From CAVRZY01 sp963725415 (GTDB lineage Bacteria; Acidobacteriota; Terriglobia; Bryobacterales; Bryobacteraceae), in NCBI GenBank assembly GCA_963725415.1, contig CAVRZY010000192.1, positions 1 through 62,489 of the forward strand: a DNA stretch of 62,489 bases. The letters are read 5' to 3'. The notes under the pieces are model-generated. The model had not been told where the DNA came from. It searched no databases and worked only from the letters and a program-made list of their open reading frames with translations. The position numbers and the translations under genes were made by a program. Every line of letters begins with the position of its first letter. The first letter of the stretch is position 1. Below are positions 43,677 through 52,531 of the stretch, one piece after another.

Positions 43677-44058
43677 TCCTGAAAAGGCGCGCTAGCTCTA
43701 GAAAAGGCTCCCGAGCTCCTATCTCATCGAGGACGTCAGACGCTTCCTTAGCGCCGAGCTGGACGTCGATGCGCTGGTACCTAGGGTTCGGAAAGCTGAT
43801 AACGCGCCCGCGCTGGGCACGTGTCAGCGCCCGATCGAGCCATCTGCTCTGGCCGTACAAGGGATCAAAGTCGACGTCGAAAAGATCCACCTGTACCTGC
43901 GCCGAAAAGGGGGGCTGCTCAACCTGCTCGAGGACTCGTCGAAATGCCCTGTGGATGCGCGGACGGCTTCCCTCGAGGGAAGCTGGGCCCTTAGAGTTGA
44001 TGGTCAATGCCGCGAGCAAGCCCCGCAGAAGATCGTCAGCAGTGATCTGCACCTTCAC
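43636..44058 (-). CDS. Hypothetical partner of the HD-PRTase protein, 140 aa
   Basis: No family recognised. A compact alpha/beta-looking protein (MKVQITADDLLRGLLAALTI ... GRVISFPNPRYQRIDVQLGA). It overlaps the start of the HD gene by 41 bp, so the two are translated together and may form a complex or a toxin-antidote style pair. It is the first gene of the second gyrB island's minus-strand operon. Confidence 0.6.
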   Translation of the reverse strand: MKVQITADDLLRGLLAALTINSKGPASLEGSRPRIHRAFRRVLEQVEQPPFSAQVQVDLFDVDFDPLYGQSRWLDRALTRAQRGRVISFPNPRYQRIDVQLGAKEASDVLDEIGAREPFLELARLFRNELPSVQPEAAAP

Positions 44059-44165
44059 GCCACGCCTCCCCCTTCCATTCTATTCCTGTGCCCACAAATC
44101 CGGCGACCGCGCGTCAACATTTTGTGGCCCGGTCACCACACGCCACATTCGATTGTAGCATGGTT

Positions 44166-44271
44166 GTGGTAAATGGATCAATGGGAATTTGGGCTTGACA
44201 ACATAAGCCGTTGAAAATAACCTAGATATCATGAGCGCACGTGTTCAACGGGCGGTGGTAAACGGTGGTAA
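44166..44271 (+). promoter_or_regulatory. Promoter and repeated GTGGTAA motifs before the AbrB-like gene
   Basis: GTGGTAA occurs at 44166-44172, 44255-44261 and 44265-44271, the last two one helical turn apart and ending 6 bp before the ATG. A TTGACA (44195-44200) with a weak -10 (TAACCT, 44218-44223) lies between. The direct repeats could be binding sites for the AbrB-like protein itself. Confidence 0.4.
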
Positions 44272-44277
44272 GAAAGT

Positions 44278-44763
44278 ATGAGGCGATCACGGCGCTACAC
44301 CGCGTCCGTAGATGACAAGAGCCGCGTTCGGTTCCCGGTGGAGCTCGCTCGCACGCTTGAGTGGCTGTCGGGAGAGGAGGTGGGGGTCCTGTTTCTGCTC
44401 CTGGAGCCCGGGCGCTACAGGTTGATCCCGTTGTCGGCGGGCGAGACTGACGCGGAGCTACGGCGATTGAGGACCGCAATTCAGCGCCTGGAGGAGCGGC
44501 CAGCGCAGGACGACCTCCTTGATTTTGAAAGTGCAGCGCTAGCGTTGTTGCCGAGCCGCTTGGTCGAAGGGGTGGCGTCATCGCGTGGACCAGGTTGGCG
44601 GGTCACACTCCCCACCGAGGCCGTTGCATTCGGATTTTTCTCAGGCGAGGAGCGAAACGTCCTGCTACAACTCACCGACGGCTTGCTCGAAATCTTTCTG
44701 CCGACAGCCGTCAGGCGGGCGCATGCAGTTCCGCTGAGCGGACTACTGGGAGAGCTAGAGTAG
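44278..44763 (+). CDS. AbrB/MraZ-like double-domain protein
   Basis: 161 residues with two similar swapped-hairpin-like segments: YTASVDDKSRVRFPVELART, then GEEVGVLFLLLEPGRYRLIP, and later GPGWRVTLPTEAVAFGFFSG followed by NVLLQLTDGLLEIFLP. This is the DxxGR-hxLP-xxh-G pattern of SpoVT/AbrB/MraZ DNA-binding domains. It is probably a transcription regulator of the island. It is divergent from the HD-PRTase operon, about 220 bp away, and ends 10 bp before the diverged gyrB fragment that closes the island. Confidence 0.6.
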   Translation: MRRSRRYTASVDDKSRVRFPVELARTLEWLSGEEVGVLFLLLEPGRYRLIPLSAGETDAELRRLRTAIQRLEERPAQDDLLDFESAALALLPSRLVEGVASSRGPGWRVTLPTEAVAFGFFSGEERNVLLQLTDGLLEIFLPTAVRRAHAVPLSGLLGELE

Positions 44764-44772
44764 CGGATTGTG

Positions 44773-45217
44773 CGTCAAGGAGAACCTCACCGGCGATGAC
44801 GTGCGCGAGGGACTGACCGCCGTGGTCAGCGTCAAGCTGCCGCAGCCCCAGTTCGAGGGCCATACCAAGGGCAAGCTCAACAGCGATATCGGCGGCTACG
44901 TGGTCCAGTTCGTGAACGAAAAACTCAGCGAGTACTTCGACAAGAATCCCACCATAATGCGGAAGATTGTCTCGAAGGCCATCGACGCCGCTCGGGCTCG
45001 CCAGGCGGTGCGGCGCGCCCGCGACCTCACCCGCCGCAAGGGCGCCCTGGACTCCGGAGGCCTGCCCGGCAAGCTGGCCGACTGCCAGGAGAAGGATCCC
45101 GAGCGTTGCGAGTTGTTCATCGTCGAGGGCGAATCCGCCGGCGGTACCGCCAAGATGGGCCGCGATCGCCGCTTCATCGAGGAAAACGCCCTCGACGTCC
45201 GCAATCTGGACGTGTGA
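44773..45217 (+). pseudogene. Truncated, internally deleted second gyrB copy
   Basis: The fragment encodes GyrB from KENLTGDDVREGLTAVVSVK through LFIVEGESAGGTAKMGRDR, then jumps directly to RFIEENALDVRNLDV and the stop. The roughly 1 kb between these points in GyrB is missing, the join falling at a shared CGCCGC. It differs from the main gyrB at many third codon positions (roughly one base in ten by eye), so it comes from a related but distinct lineage. It cannot encode a working gyrase subunit. It abuts mdh, whose stop lies 10 bp further. Confidence 0.85.
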
Positions 45218-45226
45218 CCGAACCGC

Positions 45227-46186
45227 TCAGGCCCCCGCCCCGGCGGCCCTGACCTCGCTGAGCTTGGGCTCCATCAGGTCCACCAGTTCTTTGACGCCCG
45301 CCGCGCTCTTCTGCAGAGCGGCGCGCTCTTCCTCGGTCAGCTTGATCTCGAAGATCTTCTCGATGCCCTGCGCGCCCAGCTTGACGGGAACGCCCACGTA
45401 CAGGTTCTGGATCCCGTACTCGCCCTCCAGGTAGGCCGAGCATGGCAGCACCCGCTTCTTGTCCTTCAGAATCGACTCGACGATCTGCACCACCGCGGCC
45501 GCCGGAGCGTAGTAAGCGCTGGTTCCCATCAGTTTGACGATCTCGCCGCCGCCTACGGCGGTCCGCTTCACCAGGGCCTGGATGGTTTCGGCATCCAGCA
45601 GATCGGTGAGCGGGATGCCAGCCACGCTGGTGTAGCGAACCAGAGGCACCATGGCGTCCCCATGGCCGCCCAGCACCATGGTCATCACGTCCTCGACCGA
45701 CACGCCCAGCTTGTCTGCGATGAAGGTGCGGAAACGGGCCGTGTCCAGCACGCCCGCCATGCCGAACACCCGGTTCTTCGGCAACCGGCTGACGTCCTTG
45801 GCCACGTGGCACATCGCGTCCAGCGGGTTGGTCACCACGATCAGCACGCAATTGGGAGAGTACTTAATGGCTTGCTCGACGGTGCCCTTGACGATGTCGT
45901 AATTGGCCCACACCAAGTCGTCCCGGCTCATCCCGGGCTTGCGCGGGAACCCGGCCGTCAGCACTACGATGTCCGAGTTTGCGGTGGCCTCGTAGCTGTT
46001 GCCGCCCACCGTCTTGGCATCCACCCCTCGCACCGGACACATCTGGAAAATGTCCAGAGCTTTGCCTACCGGGACTCCTTCCAGGATATCCACCACCACG
46101 ACGTCGCCCAGTTCCTTCTGCGCCAGGAACAGCGCACAACTGGCGCCTACGTTTCCCGATCCGATAACCGTAATCTTCTTCCTCAT
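45227..46186 (-). CDS. mdh: Malate dehydrogenase
   Basis: 319 residues, normal for the LDH-like MDH type. The NAD-binding loop is VIGSGNVGASCA near 7-18, followed by the mobile active-site loop LTAGFPRKPGMSRDDL (substrate-binding Arg). Then come VTNPLDAM near 120 and the catalytic His in VLGGHGDAMVPL near 174. The enzyme interconverts malate and oxaloacetate in the TCA cycle. It lies 49 bp downstream of icd on the same strand, making a two-gene TCA operon. Its stop is 10 bp from the relic gyrB copy, so gyrB and mdh were probably direct convergent neighbours before the islands came in. Confidence 0.93.
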   Translation of the reverse strand: MRKKITVIGSGNVGASCALFLAQKELGDVVVVDILEGVPVGKALDIFQMCPVRGVDAKTVGGNSYEATANSDIVVLTAGFPRKPGMSRDDLVWANYDIVKGTVEQAIKYSPNCVLIVVTNPLDAMCHVAKDVSRLPKNRVFGMAGVLDTARFRTFIADKLGVSVEDVMTMVLGGHGDAMVPLVRYTSVAGIPLTDLLDAETIQALVKRTAVGGGEIVKLMGTSAYYAPAAAVVQIVESILKDKKRVLPCSAYLEGEYGIQNLYVGVPVKLGAQGIEKIFEIKLTEEERAALQKSAAGVKELVDLMEPKLSEVRAAGAGA

Positions 46187-46235
46187 CTTGTTCTCCTTGA
46201 CGTTCGTACCCGCTCTCTCACGCTCCCGCTCCCCA

Positions 46236-47519
46236 TCATCCTTCCGAGCCGCGAGCGTCAGCGAGCGGTCTCAGGCCGGCCGCCGCGCTCATGTTCTCGG
46301 CGATTGCGGCCCCAAACTCGCTGGTCTTCAGTTTGACCGCACCCTCCATGAGACGGTGCAGATCGTAGGTCACGCGCTTCTGCGCGATGGTCCGCGTGAT
46401 TCCCAACTCGATCAACTGGGAGACTTCCTTCCAGCCCATGAACTGGAACATCATCGAGCCCGACAGGATCAGGCTGGAGGGGTTGACCTGGTCCAGGTCC
46501 GCGTATTTCGGGGCTGTGCCGTGGGTGGCCTCGAAGCACCCATGCTCGTCGCCGATGTTGCCGCCCGGCGCCATTCCCAATCCGCCCACTTGCGCCGCGC
46601 AGGCGTCCGAGAGATAGTCGCCGTTCAGGTTCGGCGTGGCGATCACGTCGTACTCGTCCGGCCGCAGCAGCACCTGCTGGAACATCGAGTCCGCGATCCG
46701 GTCCTTTACCAAAAGCTTGCCCGGCGGCACGTTGCTGCCCACCTCCGCTTCCGTCACGCAGACATCCGCGAACTCCTCTTTCACCAGCTCGTATCCCCAA
46801 TCGCGGAAGGCACCCTCGGTGAACTTCATAATGTTGCCCTTGTGCACCAGGGTCACGCTGCGGCGCCCGTTCTCCAGGGCGTAACGAATGGCCCGCCGGA
46901 CCAGTCGTTTGGTGCCCGTTACGCTGATGGGCTTGATGCCGATGCCCGAATCCAGCCGGATCTTGGCCCCCATCTCCTTGGTCAGGAACTCGATCAGCTT
47001 GGCGGCCTCCGGTGTCCCCTGCCGCCACTCGATCCCTGCGTACACATCCTCCGTGTTCTCACGATAGATCACCACGTCGAGCAGTTCGGGGCGTTTCATC
47101 GGCGAGGGAACGCCGGGATAATATCGCACCGGCCGCCAGCACACGTACAGATTCAGCAGTTGCCGCATGGTCACGTTCAAGCTGCGAAAGCCGGTGCCCA
47201 CCGGCGTTGTCAGCGGTCCTTTGATTGCGATGTGCAGATCCCGGATGGCATCCAGCGTGCCTCCCGGCAGCCAACTGTTGAATAGCCCATTGGCTTTTTC
47301 ACCCGCGAATACCTCGTACCAGACCACGCGGCGCTTGCCCCCGTAGGCCCCGGCGACCGCGGCGTCGAACACGGTCCGCGCCGCCCTCCAGATGTCCCGC
47401 CCGGTTCCGTCCCCCTCGATGAAGGGGATGATCGGGTTGTCGGGAACCACGAATTTTCCGTCCTTTACCTGGATGGCTTCCCCGTCCGCGGGAAGGGGCT
47501 TGTTGTTGTATGAGGTCAT
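46236..47519 (-). CDS. icd: Isocitrate dehydrogenase (NADP type)
   Basis: 427 residues from the ATG at 47519, which has a GGAG site just upstream (an in-frame start at 47543 is less likely). Diagnostic segments are IPFIEGDGTGRDIW, GPLTTPVGTGFRSLNVTMRQ (substrate-binding Ser/Arg), VDVVIYRENTEDVYAGIEW-type RENTED, LVHKGNIMKFTEGAF and LNGDYLSDACAAQVGGLGMA with GNIGDE. These match the bacterial dimeric NADP enzyme that oxidatively decarboxylates isocitrate to 2-oxoglutarate. It is first in the operon with mdh. Confidence 0.93.
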   Translation of the reverse strand: MTSYNNKPLPADGEAIQVKDGKFVVPDNPIIPFIEGDGTGRDIWRAARTVFDAAVAGAYGGKRRVVWYEVFAGEKANGLFNSWLPGGTLDAIRDLHIAIKGPLTTPVGTGFRSLNVTMRQLLNLYVCWRPVRYYPGVPSPMKRPELLDVVIYRENTEDVYAGIEWRQGTPEAAKLIEFLTKEMGAKIRLDSGIGIKPISVTGTKRLVRRAIRYALENGRRSVTLVHKGNIMKFTEGAFRDWGYELVKEEFADVCVTEAEVGSNVPPGKLLVKDRIADSMFQQVLLRPDEYDVIATPNLNGDYLSDACAAQVGGLGMAPGGNIGDEHGCFEATHGTAPKYADLDQVNPSSLILSGSMMFQFMGWKEVSQLIELGITRTIAQKRVTYDLHRLMEGAVKLKTSEFGAAIAENMSAAAGLRPLADARGSEG

Positions 47520-47666
47520 AGGCGCTCCGATTTGCGAAATCAACTATAACAATTCTCCTCGGCGGCGGGCAATGGGGAAAAACGGAAAAAACGAGGCGGT
47601 TATCCTATTTCTTGGCCGGGCTGCCCCCTGCAAAGCGGGCCCCGCTTCGCGTACCATGCCAGAGGA

Positions 47667-49382
47667 ATGCCTTCGCGACCCATATTCCGCTTTTCAGCCC
47701 TTCTCCTGGCACTGCCTCTCACGGCGGCCGAGCCGGCTCTGCGGCTAAGCGTCTACGCCACCGCAGGCGACGTCCAGCGCTACCTCACTACTCCCGCAGG
47801 ACGAGAAAAGGTCCTCGCAGCCCTCCTGCCCTTGCGGGTCTCCCGGATCTTTCTGGAAGGCCGGCGCGGCGATGAATATGTGCCTCCCCAGACGCTCGCA
47901 GCCATCCGCGATTTCTTCACCGCCCGCGGCCTTCAGGCCTCCGGAGGGATTGCCACCGTGCCCGGCCGCTCCTTCGGCGTGCGCCAGAACCAGGGGCTGA
48001 CCTGGCTGAACTTCCAGACGGAAAAGACTCGCCACGACATCGCGCACTTCTTCGCTGAAAACGCGCCCCTGTTCGAGGAACTGATCGTCGATGACTTCTA
48101 TTGCACCGCCGACACCTCCCCGGAATCAGAGCAGGCGCGCGGTGACCGCTCCTGGTCCCAATACCGGCGTGACCTGCTGGTCTCTCTGATCGAGCCCATG
48201 ATGCTCGAGCCCGCCCGCAAGGCCCGCCCTTCGGTCCGCCTCATCCTCAAGTACCCACAGTGGTACGACCGCTTTCACCTGTTCGGCTACGACCCGGCCC
48301 GCATGTCCGTCCCCTTCGACCGGATCTGGGTGGGCACGGAGGTGCGCAATCCCCGCACCCAGCGCATGGGCTTCGTGCAGCCCACCGAAGGCTACTTCAA
48401 CTTCCGCTGGCTGGCCGCTGTGGCCGGCGAAAAGGTGCAGGGCGCCTGGTTTGATCACATCGAGTGCACGACCCAGAATTTCCTCGATCAGGCCTACCAG
48501 AGCGTGCTGGCCGGGGCACGCGAGCTGACCCTGTTTCATCTGGGCGATCTGATCGAAGGCCACCCCGGGGATGCCCTGCTCGCGCGCGCCCTGCCGGAGC
48601 TTTTCGATCTGGCGGCCAGGGTGCGCAACCGCAAACCCGCCGGAATCGCCTTCTACAAACCGCCCTCCAGCGACGCCGGCGACAACATGTACCTCATGGA
48701 CTATCTCGGCATGATCGGACTTCCGATTGTCCCGGAGGCGCGCTATCCGGCAGGTGCCCGCGTTGTGATCCTGCCCCTCCAGGCGGCTGCCGATCCGGAT
48801 CTGCTCGAGCAGATGCGCTGCCACCTCGACACCGGCGCAACGCTGATTCTAACGCCGGCGCTGCTCCAGCGCCTCGTGCCCGCTGCCGACCTGGCCGGCG
48901 TCCGCCTGGCCACTCCCAGTGCGGCTGGTGTGGCGTCCGAGGTCGAGATCGGCCAGCGCCGGATCGCGCTCCGGGCGCCGCTCGAAATCGACGCCGCTCT
49001 GGAGCCGGCAGGCTGTCGAATTCGCATCACCGCCCTTTCGGCTTCCCGCCGGATCCCTCTGCTCACCTCCCGCACCTCTGGGCGCGGCCGGCTCCTGGTC
49101 TTCAACGTCCGCACCTTTTCCGAGCAGGACTTCCGCGACAGCGGCGAATGGCTCCTCTGTCCCAAGCCGCGCGGTCTTCCGGAAATCCCGCAGCCCCTGG
49201 CGGACGAGCTTCGCCGGGCGTTTCTGGATCCCTTGCGCATCCGGTTTTCGGCGCCTGCCGGCGTTGCCCTCTATCTGTTCGATGAGACACCCTGCTTTTA
49301 CAGCTTTATCGATCGGCCCGCTCAGGTGCGCCTGAACCGCCGCCCCCTTCAGATCCCCGCCAACCGCCTCCTCTGCCGGTAG
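47667..49382 (+). CDS. Secreted hypothetical protein, glycoside-hydrolase-like
   Basis: 571 residues with a signal peptide (MPSRPIFRFSALLLALPLTA). The middle resembles a TIM-barrel carbohydrate enzyme: SRIFLEGRRGDEYVPPQTLA, FEELIVDDFYCT with a possible acidic pair, VRLILKYPQWYDR, and GAWFDHIECTTQNFLDQAYQ. The C-terminal 170 residues are beta-rich. I do not know an experimentally defined family; similar orphan proteins are common in Acidobacteriota and planctomycetes. It stands alone, divergent from icd. Confidence 0.6.
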   Translation: MPSRPIFRFSALLLALPLTAAEPALRLSVYATAGDVQRYLTTPAGREKVLAALLPLRVSRIFLEGRRGDEYVPPQTLAAIRDFFTARGLQASGGIATVPGRSFGVRQNQGLTWLNFQTEKTRHDIAHFFAENAPLFEELIVDDFYCTADTSPESEQARGDRSWSQYRRDLLVSLIEPMMLEPARKARPSVRLILKYPQWYDRFHLFGYDPARMSVPFDRIWVGTEVRNPRTQRMGFVQPTEGYFNFRWLAAVAGEKVQGAWFDHIECTTQNFLDQAYQSVLAGARELTLFHLGDLIEGHPGDALLARALPELFDLAARVRNRKPAGIAFYKPPSSDAGDNMYLMDYLGMIGLPIVPEARYPAGARVVILPLQAAADPDLLEQMRCHLDTGATLILTPALLQRLVPAADLAGVRLATPSAAGVASEVEIGQRRIALRAPLEIDAALEPAGCRIRITALSASRRIPLLTSRTSGRGRLLVFNVRTFSEQDFRDSGEWLLCPKPRGLPEIPQPLADELRRAFLDPLRIRFSAPAGVALYLFDETPCFYSFIDRPAQVRLNRRPLQIPANRLLCR

Positions 49383-49480
49383 GACAGGCCCATGGCCCAT
49401 CCGGGCAGTTTCTACATTTCAGCCCCCCAGGCAGGCCCACGGCCTGCCAGCCTGTCTTATCATGCTTCGATAGGGCCATC

Positions 49481-51625
49481 ATGATCCGAATCCTGGTCCA
49501 CACAATTCTCCGTCTTCTGTTCCGGGTCACGGTACGGGGAGAGATGGAGCGCCATGAGAAGCTGTTGGTGGTCTCGAATCATCAATCGTTTCTCGATGGC
49601 GTCCTGCTGGGCGCGTTTCTCCCCATCATGCCGGTCTGGTTCGTGCACAGCACCATGGTGCGGCACTGGTACATCCGGCTGCCGCTGCGCTTGTATCCTC
49701 ATCGGGTGGTGGACACCTCGAACCCCTGGGCCATGAAAGCTGCCATCGGGCTGATCGAGTCAGGCTGGCCCGTCCTGATTTTTCCGGAAGGGCGAGTCAC
49801 CGTCACGGGCAGCCTGATGAAGGTGTACGAAGGCCCCGCTTTCGTGGCCGAAAGGACTGGCGCGACGGTGGTGCCGGTGCAGATCGGGGGCGCTGTCTAT
49901 GGCCGCTGGAGCCGCATGCGAGGGGACTTCCCCAGGCAATTCCTCCCGCGCATCACCATCACCATTCACCCGCCCCGCAGGATTGTGGCGCCTGGAGTCC
50001 GCACTGCCAAATTGCGCCGCCGCCTCGCGGCCGAGGCCCTGCGCCGCATCATGCAGGAGGCCGCCTTTGCCAATGCGCCCCAAACCGCGCTGTTCCCGGC
50101 CTTCCTGGATGCCATCGCGCTGCATGGGCGGCGCCGCCGCATGCTCGAGGACGTCGGTCAGCAGGAGATCTCCTACTCCCGGCTCCTCAAGGCCAGCCTC
50201 GCTCTGGGCCGCCTCGTCGCCAGGTTCAGCCAGGAAGGCGAAGCCGTAGGCCTCCTGATGCCCAATGTCAGCGCTACGGTTTCGCTGATCTTCGGAATGC
50301 TCGCCTTCCGCCGGGTTCCCGCCATTCTCAACTACACTTCCGGCTTCGATGGAATTCAGAACGCCTGCCGCATCGCCAACCTGCGCACCGTCATAACCTC
50401 GCGCGCTTTTCTGCAAAGAACCCGCTTTGCCGAGACCATCGAGAGGCTTGACAATGTCCGCCTCCTGTACCTGGAGGACTTGCGGGTCGCTTTCCGCCTC
50501 CCCGATAAACTCTGGCTGCTCGGTTGGGCCCTTCGCTTTCCGAGATTGGTGGCCAGGCCCGCGAGGCCCGAGGATCCCGCGGTCGTGCTGTTCACCTCTG
50601 GCTCGGAAGGCAAGCCCAAAGGGGTCGTGCTCAGCCACCGCTCGATTTCGGCCAACGTGGCCCAGATGAAAGCCATCATCGACTTCTCCTCCAAGGACAA
50701 GTTCTTGAGCGCGCTTCCCCTGTTCCACGCCTTCGGACTCACCGTGGGCGTCTTTCTGCCGCTGCTCAACGGATGCCGGGTGTTCCTCTATCCCACCCCG
50801 CTGCACTATCGCATGATCCCCGAAACGATCTATGACCGCGATTGTACGGTGCTGTTCGCCACCGGCACCTTCCTCGGAAACTACGCCCGCCTGGCCCACC
50901 CTTACGACTTCCGCAGCCTGCGTCTGGTGGTGGCGGGCGCCGAGAAACTCAGCGAAGAGACCCGCAAGACCTACATGGACAAGTTCGGCATCCGGGTTCT
51001 GGAAGGCTACGGCGCCACCGAGTGCGCGCCTGTGCTCTCCTGTAACACTCCCATGGCCTACAGGTGCGGAACCGTGGGCGAGCTCCTGCCGGGCATCGAA
51101 TCCTGTATCGAGCCGGTGCCCGGAATCCCGGAGGGCGGCCTGCTGCACGTGCGCGGCCCCAACCTCATGTTGGGCTACTTGCGCGACGAGCGTCCCGGAG
51201 TGCTCGAGCCGCCGCGTTCCATCTTCGGCGACGGTTGGTACAACACCGGAGACGTGGTCTCAGTGGATGAAGCCGGCTTCCTCACCATCCTCGGCCGGAT
51301 GCGCCGCTTTGCCAAAGTCGCCGGCGAGATGGTCCCGCTCGAACTGGCCGAAATGATCGCCGCGGCCGCCTCCCCGCATTGCGAACACGCCTCCTTGGCC
51401 GTCACCGAACCCGGGCGCGGCGAGATCATCGTGCTGTTCACGCAAGACCGCAGCCTGCGCCGCGACGAGTTGCTCGGAGCCGCGCGCCGACTCGGCGCTC
51501 CGGAAATCGCCGTCCCCCGCCGGATCGTCTTTCTCGACGGACTGCCCCTTCTGGGCAACGGCAAGAGGGACTACGTCACCCTCAGCCGGATGGCTCAGGA
51601 ACTCGCGCAGGTGGCCGCCCGCTAG
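49481..51625 (+). CDS. Aas-like acyltransferase / acyl-ACP synthetase
   Basis: 714 residues with two fused enzymes. The N-terminal 190 residues are a PlsC-type acyltransferase (VSNHQSFLDGV, the HX4D motif, and FPEGRVTVTG). The rest is an AMP-forming acyl-ligase (VVLFTSGSEGKPKGVVLSHR, LEGYGATECAPV, GWYNTGDVVSVDEAGF, with a terminal catalytic Lys in GNGKRDY). Aas reacylates lysophosphatidylethanolamine using fatty acid and ATP; this is a membrane-lipid repair role. Its stop codon overlaps the stop of the convergent hydrogenase maturation protease copy. Confidence 0.85.
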   Translation: MIRILVHTILRLLFRVTVRGEMERHEKLLVVSNHQSFLDGVLLGAFLPIMPVWFVHSTMVRHWYIRLPLRLYPHRVVDTSNPWAMKAAIGLIESGWPVLIFPEGRVTVTGSLMKVYEGPAFVAERTGATVVPVQIGGAVYGRWSRMRGDFPRQFLPRITITIHPPRRIVAPGVRTAKLRRRLAAEALRRIMQEAAFANAPQTALFPAFLDAIALHGRRRRMLEDVGQQEISYSRLLKASLALGRLVARFSQEGEAVGLLMPNVSATVSLIFGMLAFRRVPAILNYTSGFDGIQNACRIANLRTVITSRAFLQRTRFAETIERLDNVRLLYLEDLRVAFRLPDKLWLLGWALRFPRLVARPARPEDPAVVLFTSGSEGKPKGVVLSHRSISANVAQMKAIIDFSSKDKFLSALPLFHAFGLTVGVFLPLLNGCRVFLYPTPLHYRMIPETIYDRDCTVLFATGTFLGNYARLAHPYDFRSLRLVVAGAEKLSEETRKTYMDKFGIRVLEGYGATECAPVLSCNTPMAYRCGTVGELLPGIESCIEPVPGIPEGGLLHVRGPNLMLGYLRDERPGVLEPPRSIFGDGWYNTGDVVSVDEAGFLTILGRMRRFAKVAGEMVPLELAEMIAAAASPHCEHASLAVTEPGRGEIIVLFTQDRSLRRDELLGAARRLGAPEIAVPRRIVFLDGLPLLGNGKRDYVTLSRMAQELAQVAAR

Positions 51626-52110
51626 CCGAATTCGGCCGTTGCGATAGTGCTGACAATCTCCGGCAACCTGGCCTCCAGTTCCGCGCTCAGCCGGTCGGAG
51701 AAACTTCGCGGCTCTCGGATCACAACGCCGTACAGCGCAATCTCCGCCGGCACTACCAAGCCCAGCTTCCGGGCCAGGTGCAGAGCGGCGCTGAATCCGC
51801 CCGTGTGGGGGCTGACGTGGCCGTCGTCGGAACATTCCGGCAAATCCACGCGCTTTACCGTCCCCACCTCCGCTTCTTCATCCACCAGCGCATCCACGAT
51901 CACTGCCCGCTGGTATCCGATCAGCCGTTCCATCACCCCAAAGTCCGAGGTCGAAAGCTCCAGCACGTCGATACCTTCCCGGTTGGGTAGGGATTCGTAA
52001 ATGCGCCGCGCTACCGCCGGGCCGATGGCGTCGTCGCCGTGGAACGGGTTCCCGAAGCCTACCAGCGCGGTCCTAACACTCCCGTTTTCGCGAGGCCAGC
52101 AGCCTTCCAT
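51622..52110 (-). CDS. Hydrogenase maturation protease, second copy
   Basis: A 162-residue HyaD/HybD-type endopeptidase. It has ALVGFGNPFHGDDAIGPAVA near the start (metal-binding Asp/Glu region), LELSTSDFGVMERL, AVIVDALVDEEAEVG and the HVSPHTGGFSAALHLA histidine. It is a close paralogue of 56065-56556, nearly identical over long stretches. It follows and overlaps a truncated large-subunit copy, so it may be unexpressed or act as a redundant protease. Since it abuts aas, this is probably the original position of the operon end. Confidence 0.8.
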   Translation of the reverse strand: MEGCWPRENGSVRTALVGFGNPFHGDDAIGPAVARRIYESLPNREGIDVLELSTSDFGVMERLIGYQRAVIVDALVDEEAEVGTVKRVDLPECSDDGHVSPHTGGFSAALHLARKLGLVVPAEIALYGVVIREPRSFSDRLSAELEARLPEIVSTIATAEFG

Positions 52111-52506
52111 CGGAATCAAACACCTGGACTTCCAGCGGCATCTTCCCCGGCAGCGAGTGCGTGGCGCAGCCGAAGCACGGGTCAAAAGCCCGGAAGGCCA
52201 TCTCGATGCGGTTGAGCACCCCGTCGGTGATCTCGCTGCCGCGTTTGATCAATCCAAAGGCCGCTTTGCGGATGGACATCGAAATGGGCGCGTAGTTGTT
52301 GGTGGTGCCCACGATCAGATTGACGCGCTGCAAGATGCCCCGCTCATCGGTCGCGTAATGATGGTACAGGGTGCCGCGCGGCGCCTCCACCGAGCCCACG
52401 CCCTCGGTGGGCGTGGCGGTGGGAATGGTTCTGATCCCACTTGGCGGCTCGGCATGGTACACCGCCTCGCAGGCCTTGGCGCTGGCGCCGATGGGCTGAT
52501 CTGTTC
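52073..52506 (-). pseudogene. Internally deleted [NiFe]-hydrogenase large-subunit copy
   Basis: The fragment reads GASAKACEAVYHAEPP and then jumps to IRTIPTATPTEGVGSVEAPR and on to the true C-terminus (DPCFGCATH ... LLASRKREC). In the full gene about 300 residues lie between those segments. The start and the first cysteine pair (RICGVC) are absent, so it is not functional. It parallels the internally deleted gyrB copy at 44773. Confidence 0.85.
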
Positions 52507-52531
52507 ATGCCCCCGGGAATGCCAGCGAGCT

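Noticed and set aside
44773..45217. A second functional gyrB or parE gene.
   Set aside because: It lacks the ATPase start and about 1 kb of the TOPRIM/C-terminal region, so it is a relic.
52073..52506. A second hydrogenase large subunit.
   Set aside because: No start, no first cysteine pair and an internal deletion of about 300 residues.
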